Assembly: GCA_902598015.1 (NCBI GenBank)
Contig: CACJZT010000001.1
Location: 37,628 to 101,627 of the forward strand
DNA length: 64,000 bases
Origin: an uncultured Pelagibacteraceae bacterium
GTDB lineage: Bacteria > Pseudomonadota > Alphaproteobacteria > Pelagibacterales > Pelagibacteraceae
Direction: 5' to 3'
Position numbers and translations under genes: made by a program. The notes under the pieces are model-generated. The model did not search any database, was not told the origin of the DNA, and worked only from the letters and a program-made list of their open reading frames with translations. Position 1 is the stretch's first letter. Every line of letters begins with the position of its first letter. This document shows positions 43,558-54,016 of this stretch, in pieces.

Positions 43558-46500
43558 AAATAAAAAATTTAATTTACTCAATTATTTTAATTTTATTTGC
43601 GTTATCAAATCAAGCTTTTGCAAAAGCACTTCCTCCAGGATCTGGAATTGGTGATGTACCTGCCAATGTTTTAATAATGCTAGATAAATCTGGAAGTATG
43701 GGATGGAGGATGAGTGGTGGTACCGCAAGTATGCGTTACCCATACGATGCTGATGCTGATAGCAATGGCGATGTTCTAGTATCACAATATAATAGAGATG
43801 GTGTTAAAAAATTTCTATATGGTTCTAAAACTCTAGATACAGGATTTGGAAACAAGGGTGTTTCTGGAAAAGGGAATAGAACTTACGAAGGTAATTCAAA
43901 TTGCAGAACATCTTACTCTTATAGTGGAGAAACTTATAACGATGTTTATTACACAACAGCATATTGGGAAAAAGCAGTTGTGGCCATACGAGCGAGTGAT
44001 GGTAGGTGTTTGAAGAAATACTCCCTTGGTATTTATCCATACAATATGACAATAGATAAAAGTACGGGTTATTTATATGTAGGTGGTTCTTGGGGATATA
44101 AGACGATCAATCTTTCAACTGGAACGATTTATAATTGTAGTACAAACATCAATATGGCTTATTCATTTGGTGCTGCAATTTCTGGAAATAAAATAGTCTA
44201 CTCAAGATACAATCGTTTATATACGTTTCAATTAAGTACACATAACCACAAATGTCCGAATACAAGTGGATATTCAACTATGATTTATAATTCTGGAAGT
44301 TTTACTGGTCTTCAGTTCAATCCTAATAATAACCAAGAATTATGGACACTATCTTGGAACAACAGCCGAATGGAAAAATTGACAATGAATAGTAGTCTTA
44401 CGTCAATAACTTCTACTACTAGATTTGGTAGTAGAAGTAGATCAAATAGCTCTGCATCTGCTACATTCTTTTATTATCCTTGGGGATTGGGATGGGATGA
44501 TGGAAATAATTTATTACTAGCGGCGGACTTAAATAAAGGTTCAGTTCAAGTTTTCGATTCAAATGGAACATGGATACAAAATTTTGGAGGAGCTCCACAA
44601 ACTAGGATGCAGGCAGCACATTCCGCTATATTTTCGTTGGTAACAGATGCTTCTTTAACATCTGGTGTTGATTATGGTTTTGCTCATTGGGCACATGGTA
44701 CCGCGGGTTTTTCTAGGTGGAGTGGAGGAAATATAAAGACAGGAACAGGAAAAGCTTCCCCATGTAACGGTTTAAATTGCTTAAGAGTTCCAATATATAA
44801 AGGCGGTGCAGCTGCAATTGCTAAAATGATTAATTCTGTAAACCCTGGAGGCGGGACTGATGCTGATGCATTTATGAAAATTGCACAACAGTATTATCTA
44901 AATGGAACTTATTCACCAGTAGATAAAAACTCACCATGTCAAAATAGTTATGTATTAGTTATTGGAGATGGAGATTGGTACAATCACAGCAGGGCTATGT
45001 CCAAAGCAAGGAATTTATTTCAGCAACATAAAATAAAAACGTTTACTGTGGCTTTTGGAACAGGCATTAGTAGCAGTGGACTAAGAAACTTTAATCAGCT
45101 TGCTAATGCAGGAGGAACATCAAAAGCAATTGTTGCAACAACAGCTGAGTCTTTAAAAACCCAATTAAAAGCTGCGATCTCACAGATCATCGCCTCAAAA
45201 CTTTCATTTACAGCACCTTCAATTACAGCCACAATTGAACAAGGTGGATCAATGTATCAAGCACAATTTGATTATAGACAAAATAAAGAATGGGCTGGAA
45301 CTATTACTAGAACAAAAATAAATCCTGATGGCTCACTTGATACAAAAGACAAAGGAAATTGGTCAGCAGTTGATCAAATGCCAGCGCCAGATAAAAGAAA
45401 AATTTGGAGTGTAATTCCAACAACTGATTACAAAACAGATTACAATAACTTCAGAGATACAAATGCGACTGCGGTTGGAAATTTAATTGCAATTTATGCG
45501 AATGATATTCTAGATTATCATAGAGATAGTAATAATGCAGATGGATCTACTAATAATAGAAGGTGTGCTAATTCCCCGGGTGTAATTGATGGAACTACTG
45601 ATGATCTAAAAGGTTTAATAAACTTCGTAAGAGGACAAGATTATTTTGATTATGATTCAGATTGTAAGTTAACAGAGACAAGAAAAAATCCTTTAGGAGA
45701 TATTTATCATTCTCAATTAGTTGTGGTTGGTGCTCCGTCTGCTGAAACTGCATTTGTTTCAACAAACCAAGAAGCATATTACAGAAAATTAAAAGGTTAT
45801 GATGCATGGGCAGCATCACTAGCAAGTAGAAAAGAAATAATTTATGCAGGATCAAACAGTGGAATACTGCATGCTTTTGATGCTAAGACTGGTAAAGAGG
45901 AATGGGGTTTTGTTCCACCATTATTAGCTCCTAATTTACCAAATGTAATGAATACTAATTTGAACCAACCAGGCCAAGGAGGAACTAATGCTGTATTTGG
46001 AGTAGATGGTTCAATGGTAGTCCATGACATGTATTTCAAAAGTCCACTTGGAACATCAAAAAAATGGCATACGATATTATTTGTTCCATATGGAAGAGGT
46101 GGTCCTGGATTTAGTGTATTAGATGTAACTAATCCTTTAAAGCCTTTGCACCTATACTCTATATATAACGATATTATTAATAACAGAATTTACAGAATGG
46201 ATCATAATCAAGTTGTTTCAACATTTGATTATATTGCTAGGTCTTATTCTTTGGCTGCAATGGGACAATCAATAAAAGTTGCGGATAATTATAACGATGA
46301 CTTTAATGGTTCTGGAGTTGACGCTAGCAAGAAAAAATGCGCAAATAATGAAGATAATTATTGTTATGAAGGAAAATCTTGGACTTTCCCAGTACAAGGA
46401 ATTTCTAAGAACGATATAAGGATTATTAAAAATGGTAAGAATTATACTAATTTTACTGTAAGCACTGATTCTGCTAATGATACTATTATAAACTTTGCAC

Positions 46501-47681
46501 AATCTATAAAATATTCAGCTCATCCAGACATAGAATCTTCAGAAGTAGGATTTACTATTAAGTCAGGAGCTAAAGCGACTGGAGTTCAAGCTCCTCATGA
46601 TATGTACGATTATAGTCTACTCGGAGAGACATGGTCTGATCCAAGAATATTTAGAATTCCAAACAACGGTGCTGGTGATGCAAACATTGAAGATGATATT
46701 TACGTTGCGGCTATGGGAGGAGGATATGGAACACAATTTGAAGGCGTAGGTTCAAACTTGACTATAATTAATTTAGAAGATTCATCTAATCCAGGAAGCC
46801 TTTACAAAGTTATCGAGATAGAGGATTTAGCATCAAGTGACATTGTTAATTCAACACCTGGATCTCCTGTATTAATTACACCAGATACTGCAACAGGAAT
46901 TACATTTACAGGTGGCTTATTATATTTAAGTGACCTTGAGGGTAAAATAACTAAATTTAATTTATCAAACTTATCAGATGATGGTCTTGGAAATAGAATT
47001 AAAATTTTTGATAGCACAACTTTATTCACTGCTGGTTCAAATAAAACAAATGGTAGATACATGTACCATTCAATGGACGCAACAATAGGTGGTACAACAA
47101 ATGAATTATGGTTGTTTGCAGGAACAGGAGACTTTGAGAGAATTAATGATACAACACGTGGGGTAGAAAACTATCTTCTAGGAATAAGAGATAAAGATTA
47201 TCCTTTATATAGAGAAATTGCTAAACCTACAAAAGCTGATGATATAACTAAGTGTAAAAATACAACGAATGATACTACTGGATCTAAATGTCCTCAGAAT
47301 GCAGACAAAGGTTGGTACATTGTTCTAAAAGATTTTGCAAAAATTACAGCAGAGCCAACGGTATATAAAGGAACTGCCTACTTCCCAGTTTATGAACCAA
47401 CAAAATCAGTTAATAAATGTAGCTTGGGTAATGCATATATTTGTGGTGTTGATGATGAGTGTGGAACTAATACTTCTTCTCAATTAAATCAAACTATGGG
47501 TAAATCAAATAAATGTGCTTATGTTGGACAGGGTGTTTTATCTAAAATTGTAGTATTCGCTGATAAGTTATTTGCAAACATTGCTGGACAATCTACTGGT
47601 AGCAAAAAAGACTTAGTAACTCTTCAAGCAGGACAAGGTCAAACTGGAATATATAGAAGTTCTTGGAGACATAACTATTAA
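43554..47681 (+). CDS. pilY1: PilY1-like tip adhesin with a beta-propeller inserted in its VWA domain
   Basis: A 1375-residue secreted protein with a signal peptide (ending NQAFA). MIDAS DKSGS is at 44-48. The helix expected next, TRMQAAHSAIFSLV, comes only at about 350. Between them lie roughly 300 residues with NHL-like strands (DADSNGDVLVSQYN, NLLLAADLNKGSVQVFD). The VWA resumes with GGGTDADAF and VIGDGDWYN. From about 700 on, the PilY1 C-terminal propeller appears (LGDIYHSQLVVVG, IIYAGSNSGILHAFD). PilY1 sits at the pilus tip and mediates adhesion. It is co-translated with the 179-residue gene. Confidence 0.88.
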   Translation: MKIKNLIYSIILILFALSNQAFAKALPPGSGIGDVPANVLIMLDKSGSMGWRMSGGTASMRYPYDADADSNGDVLVSQYNRDGVKKFLYGSKTLDTGFGNKGVSGKGNRTYEGNSNCRTSYSYSGETYNDVYYTTAYWEKAVVAIRASDGRCLKKYSLGIYPYNMTIDKSTGYLYVGGSWGYKTINLSTGTIYNCSTNINMAYSFGAAISGNKIVYSRYNRLYTFQLSTHNHKCPNTSGYSTMIYNSGSFTGLQFNPNNNQELWTLSWNNSRMEKLTMNSSLTSITSTTRFGSRSRSNSSASATFFYYPWGLGWDDGNNLLLAADLNKGSVQVFDSNGTWIQNFGGAPQTRMQAAHSAIFSLVTDASLTSGVDYGFAHWAHGTAGFSRWSGGNIKTGTGKASPCNGLNCLRVPIYKGGAAAIAKMINSVNPGGGTDADAFMKIAQQYYLNGTYSPVDKNSPCQNSYVLVIGDGDWYNHSRAMSKARNLFQQHKIKTFTVAFGTGISSSGLRNFNQLANAGGTSKAIVATTAESLKTQLKAAISQIIASKLSFTAPSITATIEQGGSMYQAQFDYRQNKEWAGTITRTKINPDGSLDTKDKGNWSAVDQMPAPDKRKIWSVIPTTDYKTDYNNFRDTNATAVGNLIAIYANDILDYHRDSNNADGSTNNRRCANSPGVIDGTTDDLKGLINFVRGQDYFDYDSDCKLTETRKNPLGDIYHSQLVVVGAPSAETAFVSTNQEAYYRKLKGYDAWAASLASRKEIIYAGSNSGILHAFDAKTGKEEWGFVPPLLAPNLPNVMNTNLNQPGQGGTNAVFGVDGSMVVHDMYFKSPLGTSKKWHTILFVPYGRGGPGFSVLDVTNPLKPLHLYSIYNDIINNRIYRMDHNQVVSTFDYIARSYSLAAMGQSIKVADNYNDDFNGSGVDASKKKCANNEDNYCYEGKSWTFPVQGISKNDIRIIKNGKNYTNFTVSTDSANDTIINFAQSIKYSAHPDIESSEVGFTIKSGAKATGVQAPHDMYDYSLLGETWSDPRIFRIPNNGAGDANIEDDIYVAAMGGGYGTQFEGVGSNLTIINLEDSSNPGSLYKVIEIEDLASSDIVNSTPGSPVLITPDTATGITFTGGLLYLSDLEGKITKFNLSNLSDDGLGNRIKIFDSTTLFTAGSNKTNGRYMYHSMDATIGGTTNELWLFAGTGDFERINDTTRGVENYLLGIRDKDYPLYREIAKPTKADDITKCKNTTNDTTGSKCPQNADKGWYIVLKDFAKITAEPTVYKGTAYFPVYEPTKSVNKCSLGNAYICGVDDECGTNTSSQLNQTMGKSNKCAYVGQGVLSKIVVFADKLFANIAGQSTGSKKDLVTLQAGQGQTGIYRSSWRHNY

Positions 47682-47696
47682 TAATTTTTATCTTTT

Positions 47697-50345
47697 ATGA
47701 AAAAGATTTTACTTAGTATTGTCTTCTTTTTTTTATTTACATCAATAAGCTATGCTGGTCCATGTTTAACAACAATTGCTAGTGCATCAACGAACCAATT
47801 AGCATGTGCAGATGATGATATTTTAAATGTTACTTCTGCTGGTTCAATTACTTACAATGATCATAAAGCTATTGATCTAGAGGATGAAACGGGAGTTCAG
47901 ATTACAAATGACGGAACAATTGAAACAGAAGATGGAACTAATAAGCAAAAAGCAATTCATGCTGAATCATCTTTAAATACAACAATAACAAATAATGGAA
48001 CTATCAACTCAGACAATAATGAAGGGATTTATATAGATTACGCAGAAAATATAACAATCACAAACAATACAGGTGCCACTATTAGCGCTGAAGCAGGAAA
48101 TGCGATTGAGGGTCGAAATGTTGGTTGGTGTGATAAGGCTGGTAATAATGAAAATTGTCAATCTAGTTTATCATCCTCGGGCTCTACTGAAGTTGGGCTA
48201 ATATTGCATAATCACGGTATGATTAGTGCAACACAAGGAACAATTTTGTTAGGCACTGGAGGAGGAGGAAACCCACGAAGTCGAGGATCTAAAATTTATA
48301 ACTATGATGGAGGAACAATCAAATCTACATCAGGCAATAACCCAATTATCGCAAAATATCTTACGAACAGTGAAATTATAAATTATAAGGGAGGAACAAT
48401 CGAGAGTGCAGGTAGATATGCTATACTAACTGAAAATGGATCAAATATTACAATAGATAATCGTGGAACAATAACTTCAGATAGAAATACTATTTATTGT
48501 AGAGAGTGCTCTGGAGTTACATTTACAAATTCAGGAACAATCAGCTCAACAAATACAGGTAGTAATACAGGTACGATTCTTATTGATAGACAAGGAGATA
48601 GTGATGCTGCTCACACCATTACTAATAGTGGCACAATTGAATCAGCGTTTGGAGCAGCAATACAAATAGCTAGAAACACTGGTGGAACAACTATCGACAA
48701 TACTGGAACAATAAAATCATCAACAGCTGCTATTGGAGCTGGTAGAACAAAGAACCTTACTATAAATAATCATGGAACGATAACGTCAACAGGCGAGCAT
48801 AATGAAAATCACTTTGGAATTGGATTTGGAAACGACTCAACATCTGTAGAAGCTGGTGAAAATGTCGTTCTAAACAATTTTGGAACTATTAGTGCAGCTA
48901 CTGGTGATGCAGATGGAATTAAAATTGGAGATTATCACGCTAATAAAAACTTTAATGGCTTAACAATTAATAATTCGGGAACTATTTCAGGGGGTGACAA
49001 TTCTATTGTCATGGCAAATTCAAATAATACAGGATTAGAAATAGTTACTAAAGGTGATGGTACTTATGTTGGTGAAATTGAATTAAATAGTACCACTACC
49101 ACAATGACATTAGATTGTAGTATTTCAAAAGATCAAAAAATAGAAATTCATAATAAGACAAATATGGTTGTCACAGATAATCTTTGTGGAAATGATACCT
49201 ATGAAATATTAGATAGCAACAGCGATGCAGATGCAGATAATTCAGAAACAAATGGTTTTTTATATGTTTATGGTGAAGATCTAGATATTGATAGCCATAA
49301 TAAAAAATATAGATCAGAAATATTTTTATCTAATTTAAATGATATTTTTAATTCGGTTTCAGAAGAAAAAAAATCTAGTGCATATTATTCTGTAAAAAAA
49401 AGAGATAATATTTATAAAAATGCAACAATAGGAGTTACTGGAGACTTTGAAATTGAAAATGATAACTTTACACCCTTCCTAAGTTATTCAAGTCAGCAAG
49501 CAAAATTTAATAATGGCGAAGCTTTAGATAGTGAAAACTTGGCTGTTGGCATAAAAAAAGAAAGCGGATATGAAAAATTTAAATTTTCTGTAGTTTCAAT
49601 AGTGGGATTAACACAAAATAAATATTTAGATCTTGAAACTGAAACACAACAAATAATTTTGAAAGAAAATCTAGGTCAGTTTGCTGCTGTAAATTATAAA
49701 GCTTCAAGAGAATTTGAGATAGATAGCAGTCAAAGTTTAAATATTGAAGTGGATGGTAAATATGGTCTAAGAAGACTTCCAACTTATCTAACATCTTTTA
49801 CAGATGGAGATCTTTCTGTTGATGATGCAGTGGATCAAGTATTATCGACAGGTTTTAATGTAGAATATTCAAAATCTTTTGAAAATGGCTTTGTGCTTAA
49901 ACCATATACAGGACTAGCTTTAAATCAAACTTTGAGTAAAAAAATTGACATTGTTGCAGATGGTGAAAGAAAAGACATGGCCCATTATATGGATGATGAT
50001 TTAGCAGTAAAAGCTGGTTTAAATATCAGCAAAAATACTGATAATTTTGGCCTAAACTTTAATTTAGAGTTAAATGAACAAAATGGACTTAAAGACAGCC
50101 AAGTAAGTATTTCATTAACGAAAGTAATTCAGAATAATATTGGCAAAAAAATAGAGGGTCTACCTATTGATCCAGAACTAGAAAAATTATTTGATCAATT
50201 ACAATTAGCTAGAGAAAATGAGAGACTAGCTGAGATAACTGGTAGAGCAGTTGAAGAGAATAGAATAATGAAAGAAATGATTATTCAATTGATTAAAGAA
50301 AACAATAAACTCAAAACAGAGAGAAATCTTTTACTAAAAAATTGA
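47697..50345 (+). CDS. Large NNGTI-repeat adhesin with barrel-like region and C-terminal coiled coil
   Basis: An 882-residue protein with a signal peptide (ending SISYAG). Residues about 60-480 hold many imperfect repeats of the form TI(T/N)N.GTI, a right-handed beta-helix pattern. Residues about 555-815 are alternating strands like an autotransporter barrel (ATIGVTGDFEIENDNFTPFLSYSS). Residues 824-882 form a strong coiled coil (LARENERLAEITGRAVEENR) after the barrel, where autotransporters normally end. It starts 15 bases after pilY1. It could be an adhesin displayed on the surface; export by an unusual route is possible. Confidence 0.72.
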   Translation: MKKILLSIVFFFLFTSISYAGPCLTTIASASTNQLACADDDILNVTSAGSITYNDHKAIDLEDETGVQITNDGTIETEDGTNKQKAIHAESSLNTTITNNGTINSDNNEGIYIDYAENITITNNTGATISAEAGNAIEGRNVGWCDKAGNNENCQSSLSSSGSTEVGLILHNHGMISATQGTILLGTGGGGNPRSRGSKIYNYDGGTIKSTSGNNPIIAKYLTNSEIINYKGGTIESAGRYAILTENGSNITIDNRGTITSDRNTIYCRECSGVTFTNSGTISSTNTGSNTGTILIDRQGDSDAAHTITNSGTIESAFGAAIQIARNTGGTTIDNTGTIKSSTAAIGAGRTKNLTINNHGTITSTGEHNENHFGIGFGNDSTSVEAGENVVLNNFGTISAATGDADGIKIGDYHANKNFNGLTINNSGTISGGDNSIVMANSNNTGLEIVTKGDGTYVGEIELNSTTTTMTLDCSISKDQKIEIHNKTNMVVTDNLCGNDTYEILDSNSDADADNSETNGFLYVYGEDLDIDSHNKKYRSEIFLSNLNDIFNSVSEEKKSSAYYSVKKRDNIYKNATIGVTGDFEIENDNFTPFLSYSSQQAKFNNGEALDSENLAVGIKKESGYEKFKFSVVSIVGLTQNKYLDLETETQQIILKENLGQFAAVNYKASREFEIDSSQSLNIEVDGKYGLRRLPTYLTSFTDGDLSVDDAVDQVLSTGFNVEYSKSFENGFVLKPYTGLALNQTLSKKIDIVADGERKDMAHYMDDDLAVKAGLNISKNTDNFGLNFNLELNEQNGLKDSQVSISLTKVIQNNIGKKIEGLPIDPELEKLFDQLQLARENERLAEITGRAVEENRIMKEMIIQLIKENNKLKTERNLLLKN

Positions 50346-52235
50346 TTTAAAAGATTTAATAATACTAAAGTTTATGTTTGAATATTTATTGATTTCAAAT
50401 GCTTTAAAAAATTTATTATATTTACTTTTTTGTATTTCTGGTAACTTTAAATAAATTTGTTGAATTGTATCAGACTTTAATATTTTAAATTTTTTTCTTT
50501 TTCCAATTAAAATTAAATATAAATAAAATCTCATTATATTTTTACTATTTAAATTGAATAATAATTTAAATATTAAAAATAAAAATAAAGGTACAAATAC
50601 CCAAATGTATATTTTAGAAAAGTTAAGATTTAACAATTCTTTAATAAAGTTTTTTCTCTCATTGTCATCATATGATAATAAATGCTGAGTCCATACAAAA
50701 TCAGCATAATTAAAGTAATAACTCATTTTTTTAAAAAAATTAGATGAAAACAAACTTTTAGATGCAAATTGTTTATTTGAGAAAATATTATTAAGTGTGT
50801 TTCTAACATTACTATCAGGAATGGCTCTTGTTGGATCTATTCTTACCCAACCTTTATCATCTAGCCAAACTTCTGCCCATGCATGCGTATCTTTTTGCTT
50901 GAATTTGTAAAAATCCCCTACATCATTTAATTCACCTCCATAATAACCTGTTACAATTCTACTTGGTATATTTGCAAGTCTTGCAAGAAGAACAAATGTT
51001 CCAGCATAATATTCGCAATACCCTTCTTTAAGATTAAAGAAAAAATTTTCATAATCATTTCCAGATAAATTTTGAGGGCTTAGATTATAATAATAAGTTC
51101 CATCAGAAAAATTATTGTATAACTTCTTTAAAAATTCTGTTGGTGTTGAAGTATTGTTATTTAAAACCCATTTTTGAATTCTATTTGATATATTAGATGG
51201 AATTTTTGTATAATAGTCTTTTAGATCCTCTCCTAAATAGTAATTAGTTTTATATCTTTTAAAACTTATTTGTTTTTTTCGATCAATTAAATCTCTGCTA
51301 ACATAAATTTGATTAAAATAATCTTCCGATATGTCAATATTATTAGAAATTAATTTTGAATTTTTTAAACTTGGAATCCATTTCTTTTTAAAAGGTTCTA
51401 AAATTATCTGATAGGTTTGATTTAGATCTCTACCATCTTTAACTTTAAAGGATGATTTGTATTTATCAAATAAGTAGTAATTTGAAGATGGTCTCCAAGA
51501 TTTGTCTTCTTCCATGTAATCAAAAATTTTTACTCTAAAATAGAGCTCTTCCTTTTTAAAGTTGTTATTTATAAGGGTAAAAACATCCTCATCGGAATTT
51601 GAAAACTCACTGAATGATCCAAGATTAATGCTATCTGGAATACCTAGAGAGCTTGATGCTGGATTGAATAGTCTAAAATTTATTTCTGCACGTGGGAAAA
51701 CTAAGTAAAATATAATAATAAATGGGAAAATACTTAATCCAAATCCTAGATATTTAAATACATTTTTAATATTAAAATTCAACAATTCCTTTTGCTGAAT
51801 TAGATACATATTTATTATAACCAATATTACAATGGTAAAACTTAATAAGGTGCTTAGTATATCTTGACCTTTAATAAGACTTGCAACCGATATTATTAAA
51901 CAAATCAAGCTGAATGAAAGCTTGTTATCTTTATTTTTTAATTCTGAAAACTTCATCATCAATAATATTGCTAAACAGTTTAGGAAAAATTCTTCTGAGA
52001 ACACATACTGATTAAAAATAAGCTGAATATAAATCGCGCCTATTGCAATAATACCTAAGATTAAACTTTTTAATTTGATATTAATTTGGAAAAATAGAAT
52101 ATTGAAAATAAATATAACAAACCAAAATATTTTATTATTTACTGATAAATCTGCTGATAGTGAAAAAGTACACAAAAGTAAAAGCAGAAAAGTAAATACT
52201 GATAAATTGTAATTCTTAATTTTTAACATTGGCAA
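50334..52235 (-). CDS. tgpA: TgpA-like membrane transglutaminase
   Basis: A 633-residue protein. The N-terminal ~170 residues form several membrane helices (DUF3488 type), and a periplasmic transglutaminase core follows. The catalytic triad is Cys in EGYCEYYAG, His in THAWAEVWL and Asp in VRIDPTRA. A further helix near 555 and a cytosolic tail end the protein. It overlaps the DUF58 gene by 20 bases and the convergent adhesin gene by 12. In other bacteria this gene accompanies MoxR and DUF58. Confidence 0.88.
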   Translation of the reverse strand: MPMLKIKNYNLSVFTFLLLLLCTFSLSADLSVNNKIFWFVIFIFNILFFQINIKLKSLILGIIAIGAIYIQLIFNQYVFSEEFFLNCLAILLMMKFSELKNKDNKLSFSLICLIISVASLIKGQDILSTLLSFTIVILVIINMYLIQQKELLNFNIKNVFKYLGFGLSIFPFIIIFYLVFPRAEINFRLFNPASSSLGIPDSINLGSFSEFSNSDEDVFTLINNNFKKEELYFRVKIFDYMEEDKSWRPSSNYYLFDKYKSSFKVKDGRDLNQTYQIILEPFKKKWIPSLKNSKLISNNIDISEDYFNQIYVSRDLIDRKKQISFKRYKTNYYLGEDLKDYYTKIPSNISNRIQKWVLNNNTSTPTEFLKKLYNNFSDGTYYYNLSPQNLSGNDYENFFFNLKEGYCEYYAGTFVLLARLANIPSRIVTGYYGGELNDVGDFYKFKQKDTHAWAEVWLDDKGWVRIDPTRAIPDSNVRNTLNNIFSNKQFASKSLFSSNFFKKMSYYFNYADFVWTQHLLSYDDNERKNFIKELLNLNFSKIYIWVFVPLFLFLIFKLLFNLNSKNIMRFYLYLILIGKRKKFKILKSDTIQQIYLKLPEIQKSKYNKFFKAFEINKYSNINFSIIKSFKSIF

Positions 52236-53130
52236 AATATTTTAATATTCGATTTAAAGATTGATTGTTGTCATTTAGGTATAACTCGTGTTTTTTATGT
52301 TTTATCTTCAAGTTCAATTTTTTTTCATAACAATGATTAACTATATAAGATGCGTAATTTAGTAATTTTTCAAATTCAATATTTGGATATTTGTCTAAAT
52401 CTAAAATTAGATTAGACAATTTTTCAGTATCACTAAAAGTTTTTACATATCTTTTGTCGCTAATTATCGATTTTTTCCATGCAATTTTAGAAAAACTATC
52501 TCCATTTTTAAATTCATCAATACCATCAAATTCATCTGCATTAATGATATTAATTATTTTAAATTCTTTTAATAATTCGTCGCTTGGAAGAACTTTTTTT
52601 GGGTAAATAATTATTTCACTCTTTGGATTAAAAATAACTTTAGTTCTCATCACTCCAAAAGGATAAATCGATTTAAGTGTTATTGGATTAAAATATGATA
52701 TGCCTCTAAGTTTACTTTTATACTTTATTTTAAAAAAATTAAGTCTGTCATTAAAATTATAATTACCAACATTTTTTTTATTATATTCTATATCAATATT
52801 AATTTTTTTTTCTTTTGATGAATTTAAGATTTGAAAACTAATCGAATTTACAGTTTCTGCTTCAACTAAATACTCGTCTTTGCATATAAAATCGAGTTTA
52901 CTTATATTTTGATGTGAAATAAATATTGATATAAAAAAAACAAAGAAAATTACTATTGAAACTAACAGTCCTGAATTATTTTCATAAAAAACTGAGATTA
53001 AAAAACAAAAAAAAATAAATAAGGCCAAGCCTAAACCATTAAGGTTGGGATAAATATAAATTTTTGCATCCTTTTTAAGATTAAGTAAACTTTTGAAATT
53101 AAAGCTAAAAGTTCTTGATTGGACTTTCAT
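52216..53130 (-). CDS. DUF58 protein
   Basis: A 304-residue protein with two N-terminal membrane helices. A beta-rich stretch follows, then the DUF58 motif (FDGIDEFKNGDSFSKIAWKKS, a variant of ..Y..GD..R.I.W..). It lies between moxR and tgpA with overlaps of one and 20 bases. The family acts with MoxR AAA ATPases in maturation or envelope-stress roles; here it is probably a membrane anchor or VWA-like partner. Confidence 0.88.
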   Translation of the reverse strand: MKVQSRTFSFNFKSLLNLKKDAKIYIYPNLNGLGLALFIFFCFLISVFYENNSGLLVSIVIFFVFFISIFISHQNISKLDFICKDEYLVEAETVNSISFQILNSSKEKKINIDIEYNKKNVGNYNFNDRLNFFKIKYKSKLRGISYFNPITLKSIYPFGVMRTKVIFNPKSEIIIYPKKVLPSDELLKEFKIINIINADEFDGIDEFKNGDSFSKIAWKKSIISDKRYVKTFSDTEKLSNLILDLDKYPNIEFEKLLNYASYIVNHCYEKKLNLKIKHKKHELYLNDNNQSLNRILKYFANVKN

Positions 53131-54008
53131 TATCCAATGTTAATTTTTTCAAGGATTTCTTTATTAACATAACTAAGTTTATCACCTTGATTTAAAAACT
53201 TTATTCTATGCCTTAAAATATAAGGTATTGTGTCTTTTATATCTTGGTGGGAAACATACTCTTTCCCATGAATAATTGACCAACCTTTGGCTAAGTCAAT
53301 TATTTGCTTCATGCATCTTGCTGAAATATAGATATTTTGTTCTAAAGCTTTGATTGTTTGTTCTATTTCAACAACATATTGATAGATTTCGTCTTTTACA
53401 GTTATTTCATTTTTTTTACCATTAATTTGAGACCAATTAATTGGTTCATTTACAGAATTTGAAAAAGTAATATTCTTTTTTAACATTATAATTTTTTCGT
53501 TTTGACCTAGGTCTGATAGTGAATAAGAGATCATGAAACGATCCAATTGTGAATCTGGTAAAGAACTTGTTCCAGAGGTATCCATAGGATTTTGAGTTGC
53601 AATGACAAAAAACGGTTCTGGTAAATTATAGCTTTCGCCATCTATCGTTACATTTTTTTCTTCCATTGCTTCTAAGAATGCGCTTTGAGCTTTTGGACTT
53701 CCCCTATTTAGTTCATCTGCCAAAACAATATTTGTAAAAATGGGGCCTTTCTGAAATTTTAACTTATCATCAGATAAAATATTAAATCCGAGAACGTCAC
53801 TGGGTAATAAATCAGATGTAAATTGGATTCTTTTAAAGTTAAGCCCTAAGCTTGATGTTATTGCTTTAGCGAATGTAGTCTTTCCTGAACCTGGATAGTC
53901 TTCAATTAAAATACTTCCTTCAGAAATAATTGCAGCTAAAGTTAATTTAATCTTCTCTTCATTTCCTACAATTACTTTTGATATATCTTCAATTATTTTA
54001 TTAAACAT
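53130..54008 (-). CDS. MoxR-family AAA+ ATPase
   Basis: A 292-residue ATPase. Walker A is YPGSGKTTFAKA, Walker B IVLADELNRG, and FVIATQNPMDTSG is sensor 1, all typical of MoxR. It starts 8 bases after the second adhesin gene and abuts the DUF58 gene. MoxR proteins act as chaperones that activate or insert cofactors in partner proteins. In this cassette it likely works with DUF58 and the transglutaminase. Confidence 0.92.
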   Translation of the reverse strand: MFNKIIEDISKVIVGNEEKIKLTLAAIISEGSILIEDYPGSGKTTFAKAITSSLGLNFKRIQFTSDLLPSDVLGFNILSDDKLKFQKGPIFTNIVLADELNRGSPKAQSAFLEAMEEKNVTIDGESYNLPEPFFVIATQNPMDTSGTSSLPDSQLDRFMISYSLSDLGQNEKIIMLKKNITFSNSVNEPINWSQINGKKNEITVKDEIYQYVVEIEQTIKALEQNIYISARCMKQIIDLAKGWSIIHGKEYVSHQDIKDTIPYILRHRIKFLNQGDKLSYVNKEILEKINIG

Positions 54009-54016
54009 AATTTTAA

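Noticed and set aside
47900..49060. Repeated GGAACAAT-type units that might suggest a CRISPR or tandem-repeat array
   Set aside because: The units are irregular in spacing, in frame, and encode the NNGTI beta-helix repeats of a protein.
52391..52606. Open frame of 71 codons opposite the DUF58 gene
   Set aside because: It is antisense to the conserved DUF58 core, without start signals or a known domain.
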